A DNA stretch of 5,238 nucleotides from the NCBI GenBank assembly GCA_964591665.1, contig CAZQCV010000031.1, positions 1-5,238 of the forward strand. The letters run 5' to 3'. Below, piece by piece: positions 1 through 5,238 of this stretch. Source of the stretch: CAZQCV01 sp964591665. Lineage in GTDB: Bacteria; Patescibacteriota; Minisyncoccia; Phycocordibacterales; UBA9973. Numbering within the stretch: position 1 is the stretch's first letter; each line of letters begins with the position of its first letter. The notes under the pieces were generated by a model. The model saw only the letters and a list, made by a program, of their open reading frames with translations, was not told the origin of the DNA and ran no database searches. Position numbers and translations under genes: made by a program.

Positions 1-68
1 GATTGTCTTTTAAGCATATTTTCTAGTTTAGCATGAATTAGCTAGTCTAGAGCCAAATCGTAGACCTA
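1..68. other. AT-rich leader upstream of truncated recombinase
   Basis: No gene is supported here. All three forward frames contain stops: TAA at 11-13 and TAG at 29-31 in one frame, TGA at 34-36 and TAG at 43-45 in another, and TAG at 24-26 and 48-50 in the recombinase frame. Recombinase-like coding appears to begin at about 51, where the in-frame codons read SQIVDL directly before the Met at 69. The first 50 bases therefore look unrelated to recombinase coding DNA. This could be a recombination breakpoint, a decayed gene or an assembly junction. No convincing promoter or ribosome binding site was seen. Confidence 0.5.
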
Positions 69-1052
69 ATGGATGCAGGAAAATTACACATGATACGAAC
101 CTTCGGGCAGACATTCGGAAACAATCCAAATGAGAAGTTTCTCCTAATGATCTTGGGAAGCCAAGCAAAACTTGAGAACGATAATCGAGGTATCAATGTG
201 AAGCGAGGATTACGAACTAGAGTAGAGATGGGATTATGGCCTGGAATGGCACCGCTTGGATACCTCAATCAGAAATTAATGGACAGGAAGTGTCAACTTG
301 CGCTAGACCCAGATAGAGCACCGATTATAAAGAAAATGTTTGAGAAAGTGGTGTACGAAAAATGGAGTGGCAGAAAAGTATACAACTGGTTACGATTCGA
401 TTTGAATTTCTATACTAGAGGAAATAAACCCCTGACGCTTTCAGGGGTTTATCGTATCTTCAATATGCCAATCTACTATGGACCATTCGAATACCCAAAA
501 GATTCAGGTAACTGGTATCAAGGAAGTCATGATCCAATCATAACTAAAGAGTTGTATGAAAAAGCACAGGAACAATTGAAACGAGATAGGATAGTTAGAG
601 AAAACAGAGAGTTCGCGTTTACCAAACTCTTCACTTGTGGAATGTGTGAATCAGGAATAACAGCACAAGAGAAATACAAAGAACTCAAAGACGGTACGAC
701 TGCAAAGTATGTGTACTACTCATGCTCAAAAGCAAGAGACAGAAACTGTAAGAATAAGTACATTCGAGAGGAAGAACTGATCGAGGAACTATTTAAAGTG
801 ATAGACAAAGTGAGTATTAATGAACTGGGTATGCGAATAAAACTTGAAGAAGAAATCAAGCGATTCAACAGACTGCAACGACTTGCAACAAAAGGTACAC
901 CAAAATATTCAATCAACGAGGACGATGTGAATACAAGAGAGTATGCCAAGTATGTACTTAGAGAGGGTACTCCACTCGAGAAGCGAGAACTAATGGGGCA
1001 TTTGAGGAGTAGGCTAATACTGAAAGAGAAGAAAATTACATTGGTTGGGTAA
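69..1052 (+). CDS. Large serine recombinase, N-terminally truncated (no catalytic domain)
   Basis: This is the C-terminal two thirds of a large serine site-specific recombinase, a family that cuts and rejoins DNA at attachment sites through an N-terminal catalytic Ser. Residues 1-20 (MIRTFGQTFGNNPNEK region) match the end of the resolvase domain. Residues 22-56 resemble the long linking helix (LGSQAKLENDNRG). Residues 57-165 are the Recombinase DNA-binding domain, with PGMAPLGYLN and GVYRIFNMPIYYGPFEY. Residues 186-230 form a zinc ribbon with Cys190, Cys193, Cys219 and Cys227. A charged helical tail follows. About 100 residues carrying the nucleophilic Ser and catalytic Arg residues are missing, and the upstream frame is closed by TAG at 48-50. 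ATG 69 is the first in-frame start and has no Shine-Dalgarno sequence. It may be expressed as a DNA-binding fragment but should be catalytically dead. It could instead be an assembly-broken gene. The family call is firm; the functional state is uncertain. Confidence 0.85.
   Translation: MDAGKLHMIRTFGQTFGNNPNEKFLLMILGSQAKLENDNRGINVKRGLRTRVEMGLWPGMAPLGYLNQKLMDRKCQLALDPDRAPIIKKMFEKVVYEKWSGRKVYNWLRFDLNFYTRGNKPLTLSGVYRIFNMPIYYGPFEYPKDSGNWYQGSHDPIITKELYEKAQEQLKRDRIVRENREFAFTKLFTCGMCESGITAQEKYKELKDGTTAKYVYYSCSKARDRNCKNKYIREEELIEELFKVIDKVSINELGMRIKLEEEIKRFNRLQRLATKGTPKYSINEDDVNTREYAKYVLREGTPLEKRELMGHLRSRLILKEKKITLVG
424..452. repeat. Perfect 12-bp inverted repeat inside the recombinase gene
   Basis: The arm at 424-435 (ATAAACCCCTGA) is the exact reverse complement of 441-452, with a 5-base loop CGCTT at 436-440. 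The stem is G+C-rich in the middle (CCCC/GGGG). It lies in codons for the NKPLTLSGVYRI stretch of the DNA-binding domain. No T-run follows on the plus strand, so it is not a standard intrinsic terminator. It could act as an RNA hairpin, a protein-binding palindrome or a chance result of codon choice. Confidence 0.6.
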
Positions 1053-1059
1053 AACTCAA

Positions 1060-1088
1060 TTGACTTCATAAACCATATACCCTATACT
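1060..1088 (+). promoter_or_regulatory. Sigma70-type promoter of the copper operon
   Basis: The -35 box TTGACT at 1060-1065 and the -10 box TATACT at 1083-1088 each match the consensus at 5 of 6 positions and are separated by exactly 17 bp. The expected transcription start is about 1095-1097, only 1-3 bases before the ATG at 1098, so the mRNA should be leaderless or nearly so. The -10 box lies inside the operator palindrome. No competing promoter was seen between the operon genes. Confidence 0.75.
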
Positions 1089-1102
1089 ATAGGGTATATG
1101 GT
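1072..1102. promoter_or_regulatory. Predicted CsoR-type operator, 31-bp perfect palindrome
   Basis: The left arm ACCATATACCCTATA (1072-1086) and its exact reverse complement (1088-1102) flank one central base, C1087. The ATACCC...GGGTAT core resembles the TACCC...GGGTA operators of copper-sensing CsoR repressors, although the 9-base spacing between the C and G tracts looks longer than usual. It covers the -10 box, the predicted transcription start and the first codon of the repressor gene, so bound repressor would block RNA polymerase. Binding by the adjacent repressor is inferred from position and sequence. Confidence 0.75.
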
Positions 1103-1376
1103 AAAACAAATACAACACAAGCACGGCGAACCAAATACAAAGGCTCGCAAAGTTATCAACATGGCGATTGGAAGTCTTTCAAAGATTCCTACCAAGGTCC
1201 AAGAAAAGCACTACTGCCCTGAGATCATTCAGCAGATAGACAGCGTTATCGGACTACTCAAGAGTGCTCGTACTGAACTACTCAAAGGACACCTTGATTC
1301 ATGTCTTGCAGAGCGATTAAAGAATGATAAAGATGGAGCAGTTAAAGAATTATTGAAAATATACAACATGAAATAA
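1098..1376 (+). CDS. csoR: CsoR/RcnR-family metal-sensing transcriptional repressor
   Basis: This 92-residue, all-helical protein has the size of CsoR/RcnR/FrmR (DUF156) repressors, which sit on DNA as tetramers until metal binding releases them. The metal ligands are visible: Cys40 (in HYC), His65 and Cys69 (in GHLDSC). Their spacing of 25 and 29 residues equals that of Cys36, His61 and Cys65 in M. tuberculosis CsoR, which supports Cu(I) sensing. The QQIDSVIGLLKSARTELLKGH helix is also typical. The usual basic RLKRIEGQVRG-like helix before the Cys is replaced by NMAIGSLSK, so DNA recognition may differ. His7 and His9 lie near the position of the extra N-terminal His of RcnR/InrS. ATG 1098 is the only upstream start in this frame; the next Met is residue 22. 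It lies inside the palindromic operator and lacks a Shine-Dalgarno sequence. copA starts 4 bp downstream, so autoregulation of the whole operon is likely. Confidence 0.85.
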   Translation: MVKQIQHKHGEPNTKARKVINMAIGSLSKIPTKVQEKHYCPEIIQQIDSVIGLLKSARTELLKGHLDSCLAERLKNDKDGAVKELLKIYNMK

Positions 1377-1380
1377 TTCT

Positions 1381-3666
1381 ATGAATACACCAAAGATTTA
1401 TAAAGTGAAAGGAATGCACTGTGCGAGCTGTGTATCACTCATTCAAAACAAAGTACAGAAAATAGATGGTGTTGCCACTTGTGAAGTTGGTATGTCATCT
1501 GAAAAAGCAACAGTCACATTTAAAGATAACCCTATTTCAATAGAAACAATCAATAAAACACTCCACCCTTTTGGGTACTCTTTTGAAGATTCTGAGCAAG
1601 TTACAAAAAAGACTGAATCGCACGATCACATGAAGATGATGGAGCAGGATCAGTCAAACGAAATGAAGTATGTCATTCCCATGGTCATATTTTCTTTCAT
1701 TATGATGCTCTGGGATGTACTGAGTAAAAACAATATTGTTCCTGTTATGCCAAATACTGTGTACGAAGCAGTGCATCACCTGATGCCTATTTTTGCATCT
1801 TTTATACTATTCGGCATTGGTCGCAAATATATAAAAGCCGTTTGGATTTTCATAAAGACTCGCACCGCCAACATGGACACCCTTGTTGGTATTTCAACGA
1901 TTGTTGCTTTTATATACTCATTCGCAGTCACAGCATTTGAAAAACCACTTGCTCCCTACATTGATGTGACTTCAAACTTTTACGATGTAGTTATTGTGGT
2001 GATCGGACTCATTGCTCTCGGTCAATCACTCGAAGCTCGTGCTAAAAAGAAAACAAACGAAGCACTTCAAAAACTTGCAGAACTTACGAGTAAGTCTGCT
2101 ATTGTAGAACGAAACGGAAAAGAAATTGAGATTCCAATTGATCAGATTGTCATTGGAGATGTTGTTGTGGTCAAACCAAACGAGCGTATCCCAGTCGATG
2201 GCACTATTATTTTTGGGGCAAGTAGTATTGATGAATCAAACCTCACAGGAGAATCCGTGCCAGTTGATAAAGCAGTCAATGATACGGTATTTGCAGGTAC
2301 ACAAAACTTTCAAGGAATACTAAAGATTAGGATTGAAAAAGATCCAAGCGATACAGCTCTTTCTCATATCATGAAGATCGTTGAATCCGCTCAGAATTCT
2401 AAAGCTCCTATCGAGAGAGTTGCTGATAAGATTTCTGGCTACTTTGTCTATGTTGTTCTTGGTATCGCAGTCCTTACATTCATAGCATGGATAGTATTTG
2501 CACCTGCAACCCTTGGATTATCAAAAGCATTCGCTCTCGCACTATCTACCACTATGGCAGTACTTGTTGTTGCATGTCCTTGCTCGCTTGGTCTTGCGAC
2601 ACCGACTGCAATCATTACAGGTGTTGGTACGGGTGCTCGTCGTGGCATCCTTATAAAAAATGCAGAGAGTTTAGAGAAATTAGCAAAAGTACAAGCAATA
2701 GTATTCGACAAGACAGGAACGCTCACAGAAAACAAACTTTCAATCGAAGGAATATTCTGTCAGGATGTAAATCATGTATGCAACCAAGAAGACAGTAATT
2801 TCAAACGATCTCTTGCGTATGCACTTACTAAATCATCTCGTCACCCAATATCACATAGCGTGGCAGTATGGCTTGCAGAACAAAATACCAAAGAGGTATC
2901 AATCACAAATATGAGAGAAACTCCCGGCAAAGGAGTCTCAGGAATATTTGAAAATACAGAATACTTTCTTGGTTCGCTTGATTATGTGATTGAAGTTACT
3001 AAACAGACTGAACAAGCTATTCGTGGATCATTCCATGATAGTCGCTTTGAAAGTGGGAGGGAACTTTATCTCTTTACGAAAAACGAAGTCCTCTCACTTA
3101 TTAAAATTCACGACACCATAAAACAAGAAGCAAAAGCTGAGATTGCAAAGCTTAAGAAACTCGGACTCAAAGTAATAATGGCTACAGGAGACAACAAGAA
3201 GACTGGAGAGTCTGTTGCTCGTGATCTCGGTATTGATGAAGTGTATGCACAAGTAAAGCCAGAGGATAAGCTAAATATCATTAAAGACTTACAAAAGCGA
3301 GGACTCAAAGTTGCCATGATCGGTGATGGCGTAAATGACTCACCAGCCCTTGCTCAAGCCGATGTAGCGATATCAATGAGTGACGGATCAGATATTGCGA
3401 TAGAAAGCTCTGATATCATTCTTCTCAATGGCGACATCGGGAAAGTGGCGGAGGCAGTTAATCTCGCAAAGAGAACCAACAAGACAATCTGGCAGAATCT
3501 TATCTGGTCATTTGGATACAATTCTGTCGGTATTCCAGTAGCCGCAGGAATACTCTTCCCATTCTATGGTTGGCTACTCTCACCAGCCCTTGCAGGAGCG
3601 ATTATGGCCTTTGAAAGCATTACCGTTGTATCGAACTCATTACGAATTAAGAATATGAAATTATAA
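1381..3666 (+). CDS. copA: Copper-exporting P1B-type ATPase CopA
   Basis: This membrane pump uses ATP to move Cu(I) out of the cytoplasm. At 761 residues it is of normal length and looks intact. Residues 1-70 form one HMA domain with GMHCASC (Cys14, Cys17), followed by a His/Met-rich linker (HDHMKMM, 81-87). Eight membrane helices are placed at about 96-115, 132-150, 165-184, 199-217, 350-375, 386-412, 705-725 and 730-752. The actuator domain has TGES at 289-292. The transport site has CPC (399-401), Tyr713-Asn714 and Met742 with Ser746, the Cu(I) set of P1B-1 ATPases. The catalytic domain has DKTGTLT with phospho-acceptor Asp443, the His488-Pro489 nucleotide motif, a TGDN hinge near 600 and GDGVND at 648-653. 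Glu745 replaces the first Ser of the usual MxxSS motif. It starts 4 bp after csoR and ends 2 bp before the next gene, with no Shine-Dalgarno sequence, so translation is probably coupled. Confidence 0.96.
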   Translation: MNTPKIYKVKGMHCASCVSLIQNKVQKIDGVATCEVGMSSEKATVTFKDNPISIETINKTLHPFGYSFEDSEQVTKKTESHDHMKMMEQDQSNEMKYVIPMVIFSFIMMLWDVLSKNNIVPVMPNTVYEAVHHLMPIFASFILFGIGRKYIKAVWIFIKTRTANMDTLVGISTIVAFIYSFAVTAFEKPLAPYIDVTSNFYDVVIVVIGLIALGQSLEARAKKKTNEALQKLAELTSKSAIVERNGKEIEIPIDQIVIGDVVVVKPNERIPVDGTIIFGASSIDESNLTGESVPVDKAVNDTVFAGTQNFQGILKIRIEKDPSDTALSHIMKIVESAQNSKAPIERVADKISGYFVYVVLGIAVLTFIAWIVFAPATLGLSKAFALALSTTMAVLVVACPCSLGLATPTAIITGVGTGARRGILIKNAESLEKLAKVQAIVFDKTGTLTENKLSIEGIFCQDVNHVCNQEDSNFKRSLAYALTKSSRHPISHSVAVWLAEQNTKEVSITNMRETPGKGVSGIFENTEYFLGSLDYVIEVTKQTEQAIRGSFHDSRFESGRELYLFTKNEVLSLIKIHDTIKQEAKAEIAKLKKLGLKVIMATGDNKKTGESVARDLGIDEVYAQVKPEDKLNIIKDLQKRGLKVAMIGDGVNDSPALAQADVAISMSDGSDIAIESSDIILLNGDIGKVAEAVNLAKRTNKTIWQNLIWSFGYNSVGIPVAAGILFPFYGWLLSPALAGAIMAFESITVVSNSLRIKNMKL

Positions 3667-3668
3667 TT

Positions 3669-4682
3669 ATGAAAACATACACATTCCACGTTTCAGGTAC
3701 GCATTGTGCATCTTGTAAAATATTGATAGAAGATGTTTTGAACGATGGAAAAGATATTCAAAAAGCAACAGTGAACTTGAAACAACAAACAGTCGAAATT
3801 AGTACAGAAAGCGATAAGTCACCAGAGCAATTTGTAAGCGAACTTACAGAGAAGATAAAGGCAAATGGCTACACACTATCTCTTGAGAAAAATACAGAGG
3901 TTAAAAAAGATTCTGCGACTATCTGGCAGGCATTACCAATCGGACTTGGGTTTCTAGTTTTATTCTTCCTTCTTCAAAAATCAGGAATCCTCAATCTTGG
4001 TATCGGTGGAGCAACAACTCCTGCAACGAGCTTTATTATCGGTCTCATCGCATCAGTATCAAGCTGTCTTGCGGTCGTTGGTGGGCTCATCCTCTCACTC
4101 TCTGCAAAAGTAGCACAGGATGAGAGCAAGAAAACAAGCAAGAAGCAGTTTGTATTATTCCACAGCGGACGACTCATTGGATTTGCAGTTCTTGGTGGAG
4201 TGCTCGGTTTAGTAGGTGAAGCAATCGGCGTGAGCTTTACCTTTTCTGCAATTCTTGGAATAGTGGCATCGAGTGTGATGATCCTACTTGGACTTAACCT
4301 CGTAGGAGTTATCAAGAAAAATAAAGTAGCATTGCCGACTGGTATCTTTGCATACTTTAGAAAAGTAGAACATTCAACACTAGCACCGATCTTGGTTGGT
4401 GTTGGTACATTCTTCTTGCCGTGTGGATTCACTCAATCAATGCAGGTCGCTGCACTATCGAGTGGATCATTTATCTCTGGACTTCTTATTATGTTCTCGT
4501 TTGCACTTGGTACATTACCAATGCTCGGATTACTTTCATTCAGTTCAGTATCATTTGCTCAATCAAAACACGCACCGCTATTCTTTAAATCAGCAGGTAT
4601 CGTAGTGATCGGACTCGGAATATTTGCATTACTCGCTGGTCTTGCAGGGCTCGGAATTATTAATCCCTTATTCAATATATAA
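3669..4682 (+). CDS. HMA domain fused to SafE/DsbD-like membrane protein
   Basis: This 337-residue protein joins a cytosolic-type metal-binding domain to a polytopic membrane core. Residues 1-75 form an HMA fold with GTHCASC (Cys13, Cys16), expected to hold Cu(I). About seven membrane helices follow near 86-104, 119-147, 161-183, 190-215, 237-262, 267-292 and 303-332. The core resembles the SafE/UreH-type relatives of the DsbD/CcdA electron carriers, shown by GLIASVSSCLAVVGG and FFLPCGFTQSMQVAALS. Cys133 and Cys252 sit in the first and fourth core helices, where DsbD-type proteins keep their redox pair. It may transfer Cu(I) or reducing equivalents across the membrane, but the substrate is not proven; 'sulfite exporter TauE/SafE' would be only a family label. 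It lies 2 bp after copA and 11 bp before the cupredoxin gene, so a partnership with both is likely. No Shine-Dalgarno sequence precedes ATG 3669. Confidence 0.85.
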   Translation: MKTYTFHVSGTHCASCKILIEDVLNDGKDIQKATVNLKQQTVEISTESDKSPEQFVSELTEKIKANGYTLSLEKNTEVKKDSATIWQALPIGLGFLVLFFLLQKSGILNLGIGGATTPATSFIIGLIASVSSCLAVVGGLILSLSAKVAQDESKKTSKKQFVLFHSGRLIGFAVLGGVLGLVGEAIGVSFTFSAILGIVASSVMILLGLNLVGVIKKNKVALPTGIFAYFRKVEHSTLAPILVGVGTFFLPCGFTQSMQVAALSSGSFISGLLIMFSFALGTLPMLGLLSFSSVSFAQSKHAPLFFKSAGIVVIGLGIFALLAGLAGLGIINPLFNI

Positions 4683-4693
4683 ATACAAAAACT

Positions 4694-5125
4694 ATGAACA
4701 AAACAACTTCAATTATTATTACATTAGCACTCGTTATCGGACTTGGCTTTATTTTTATTAAAAGTGATTCAAAATCTACATCTAGCAACAACACTGTTTC
4801 TAGTTCTGGTACACAAAACTCAAGTCCAGTTTCAGTAGAAAATTCTGTTATTAAAGATGGTGTTCAGTATATTACTATCGATGCAAAAGGTGGATATTCA
4901 CCACGAGCATCAACTGCAAAAGCAGGTATTCCAACAAAACTTGTTGTGAAGACAAATGGTACCTATGATTGTTCTGCTTCACTTGTTATCAGGTCAATTG
5001 GATTCCAGAAGATACTTCAAAATACTGGAGAAGAAGTGATTGATATTGGTACACCAAAAGCAGGAGTTCCACTGCAAGGAATCTGTGGTATGGGGATGTA
5101 TAACTTCTCTATTAACTTTAGTTAG
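4694..5125 (+). CDS. Membrane-anchored cupredoxin-like copper-binding protein
   Basis: This is a small exported protein of 143 residues. Residues 5-22 form one hydrophobic segment after MNKTT, acting as a signal-anchor or signal peptide. No lipobox Cys is present and no clear cleavage site was seen. Residues 24-52 are a flexible Ser/Thr/Asn-rich stalk. Residues 53-143 form a cupredoxin-like beta domain with GGYSPRASTAKAGIPTKLVV, a YDCS motif (Cys93), and CGMGMY (Cys131, Met133, Met135). The protein has no His, so it cannot form a classical type 1 blue-copper site; Cu(I) binding by Cys and Met is more likely. It is the last gene of the operon, 11 bp after the HMA-SafE-like gene and 6 bp before the terminator palindrome. 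It may accept copper from CopA or the SafE-like protein at the outer face, or buffer extracytoplasmic copper. The fold and location are fairly secure; the role is inferred. Confidence 0.8.
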   Translation: MNKTTSIIITLALVIGLGFIFIKSDSKSTSSNNTVSSSGTQNSSPVSVENSVIKDGVQYITIDAKGGYSPRASTAKAGIPTKLVVKTNGTYDCSASLVIRSIGFQKILQNTGEEVIDIGTPKAGVPLQGICGMGMYNFSINFS

Positions 5126-5131
5126 AAACGA

Positions 5132-5161
5132 AAAAAGAGTGACAATATTGTCACTCTTTTT
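5132..5161. terminator. Intrinsic terminator of the copper operon, probably bidirectional
   Basis: This is a perfect 30-base palindrome. The left arm AAAAAGAGTGACAAT (5132-5146) is the exact reverse complement of 5147-5161. The RNA would fold into a stem through GAGTGAC/GTCACTC with a small A/T loop, followed by a run of five T (5157-5161). The A-run on the left gives the same T-run on the other strand, so it can stop transcription from either side. It begins 6 bp after the cupredoxin stop codon and ends the four-gene unit. Confidence 0.9.
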
Positions 5162-5238
5162 CTGCAACATATAGGTTTGTGGGTCGCACTTAGTACATAA
5201 CTAAATGGGTCATCAAAACTACCAGGTTGTCAATGCGG
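5162..5238. other. Unassigned tail; possible end of a convergent gene
   Basis: No complete gene is visible. On the minus strand an open frame runs from the window edge (5237) to a TAA at 5192-5190 and encodes 15 residues ending THLVMY. With the bidirectional terminator about 28 bp further on, this could be the end of a convergent gene, but it is too short to judge. The segment also holds a short inverted repeat, TTAGT-ACATA-ACTAA (5190-5204), between two direct copies of TGGGTC (5180-5185 and 5206-5211). A plus-strand ATG at 5205 reads on for 11 codons to the edge without a Shine-Dalgarno sequence and is not supported. Confidence 0.3.

Noticed and set aside
716..1069. 117-codon minus-strand open frame
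   Set aside because: It is antisense to the recombinase zinc ribbon and tail and is Ser/Leu-rich, as expected from reversed Glu/Lys/Arg codons.
1161..1376. Alternative csoR start at Met22
   Set aside because: Starting there would remove part of the first helix and leave a protein shorter than the family; ATG 1098 fits the promoter position.
2448..2798. Overlapping short open frames on both strands inside copA
   Set aside because: They overlap the CPC and DKTGTLT regions of an intact CopA and show no start signals or domains.
3339..3593. 15-base direct repeat (3339-3353 and 3579-3593)
   Set aside because: Both copies encode SPALA within separate conserved CopA motifs (GDGVNDSPALA and the last membrane helix); best explained by shared codon choice.
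3974..4432. 152-codon minus-strand open frame
   Set aside because: It lies fully inside the HMA-SafE-like gene, whose translation has clear domains; the minus-strand product has no recognisable motif.
1..5238. Alternative genetic code with TGA read as Gly
   Set aside because: The long genes contain no in-frame TGA and end at TAA or TAG at sensible lengths, so the standard code is enough.
1..5238. tRNA, rRNA, CRISPR array or riboswitch
   Set aside because: No cloverleaf-like segment, repeat-spacer series or long structured leader was seen; the non-coding stretches are all under 115 bases.

Overview
The window is an AT-rich bacterial segment, roughly 40% G+C by eye. It carries a compact four-gene copper-handling operon just downstream of the 3' part of a large serine recombinase gene. 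The recombinase type, the HMA-SafE/DsbD-like fusion, the small cupredoxin-like protein and the complete absence of Shine-Dalgarno sequences suggest a Patescibacteria/CPR bacterium, most likely of the Parcubacteria group. That assignment rests on gene style only; there is no rRNA or other phylogenetic marker here. Genes close with TAA or TAG and have no in-frame TGA, which fits the standard code.

Layout. 1-68: AT-rich sequence with stops in all three forward frames. 69-1052: a serine recombinase without its N-terminal catalytic domain, probably a remnant or a gene cut by an assembly or recombination junction. 1053-1102: a strong promoter and a perfect 31-bp palindrome that runs into the first codons of the next gene. 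1098-1376: a CsoR/RcnR-type metal-sensing repressor. 1381-3666: a Cu(+)-exporting P1B-type ATPase (CopA). 3669-4682: a membrane protein with an N-terminal HMA copper-binding domain fused to a SafE/DsbD-like core. 4694-5125: a membrane-anchored, extracytoplasmic cupredoxin-fold protein with Cys and Met but no His. 5132-5161: a perfect-palindrome terminator. 5162-5238: an unassigned tail, possibly the end of a convergent gene.

How the genes work together (inference). The repressor senses cytoplasmic Cu(I) and releases the operator that overlaps the -10 box, the transcription start and its own start codon. The four genes lie 2-11 bp apart with no internal terminator, so they are read as one, probably leaderless, mRNA. 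CopA pumps Cu(I) out. The HMA-SafE-like protein may bind Cu(I) inside and move copper or reducing equivalents through the membrane, using Cys133 and Cys252. The cupredoxin-like protein may take up or pass on copper outside. No separate CopZ chaperone or multicopper oxidase is seen.

Most worth a second look: the promoter/operator/start-codon overlap, the repressor that keeps the Cu ligands but has lost the usual basic DNA-binding motif, the HMA-SafE fusion paired with a His-free cupredoxin, and the truncated recombinase at the edge.
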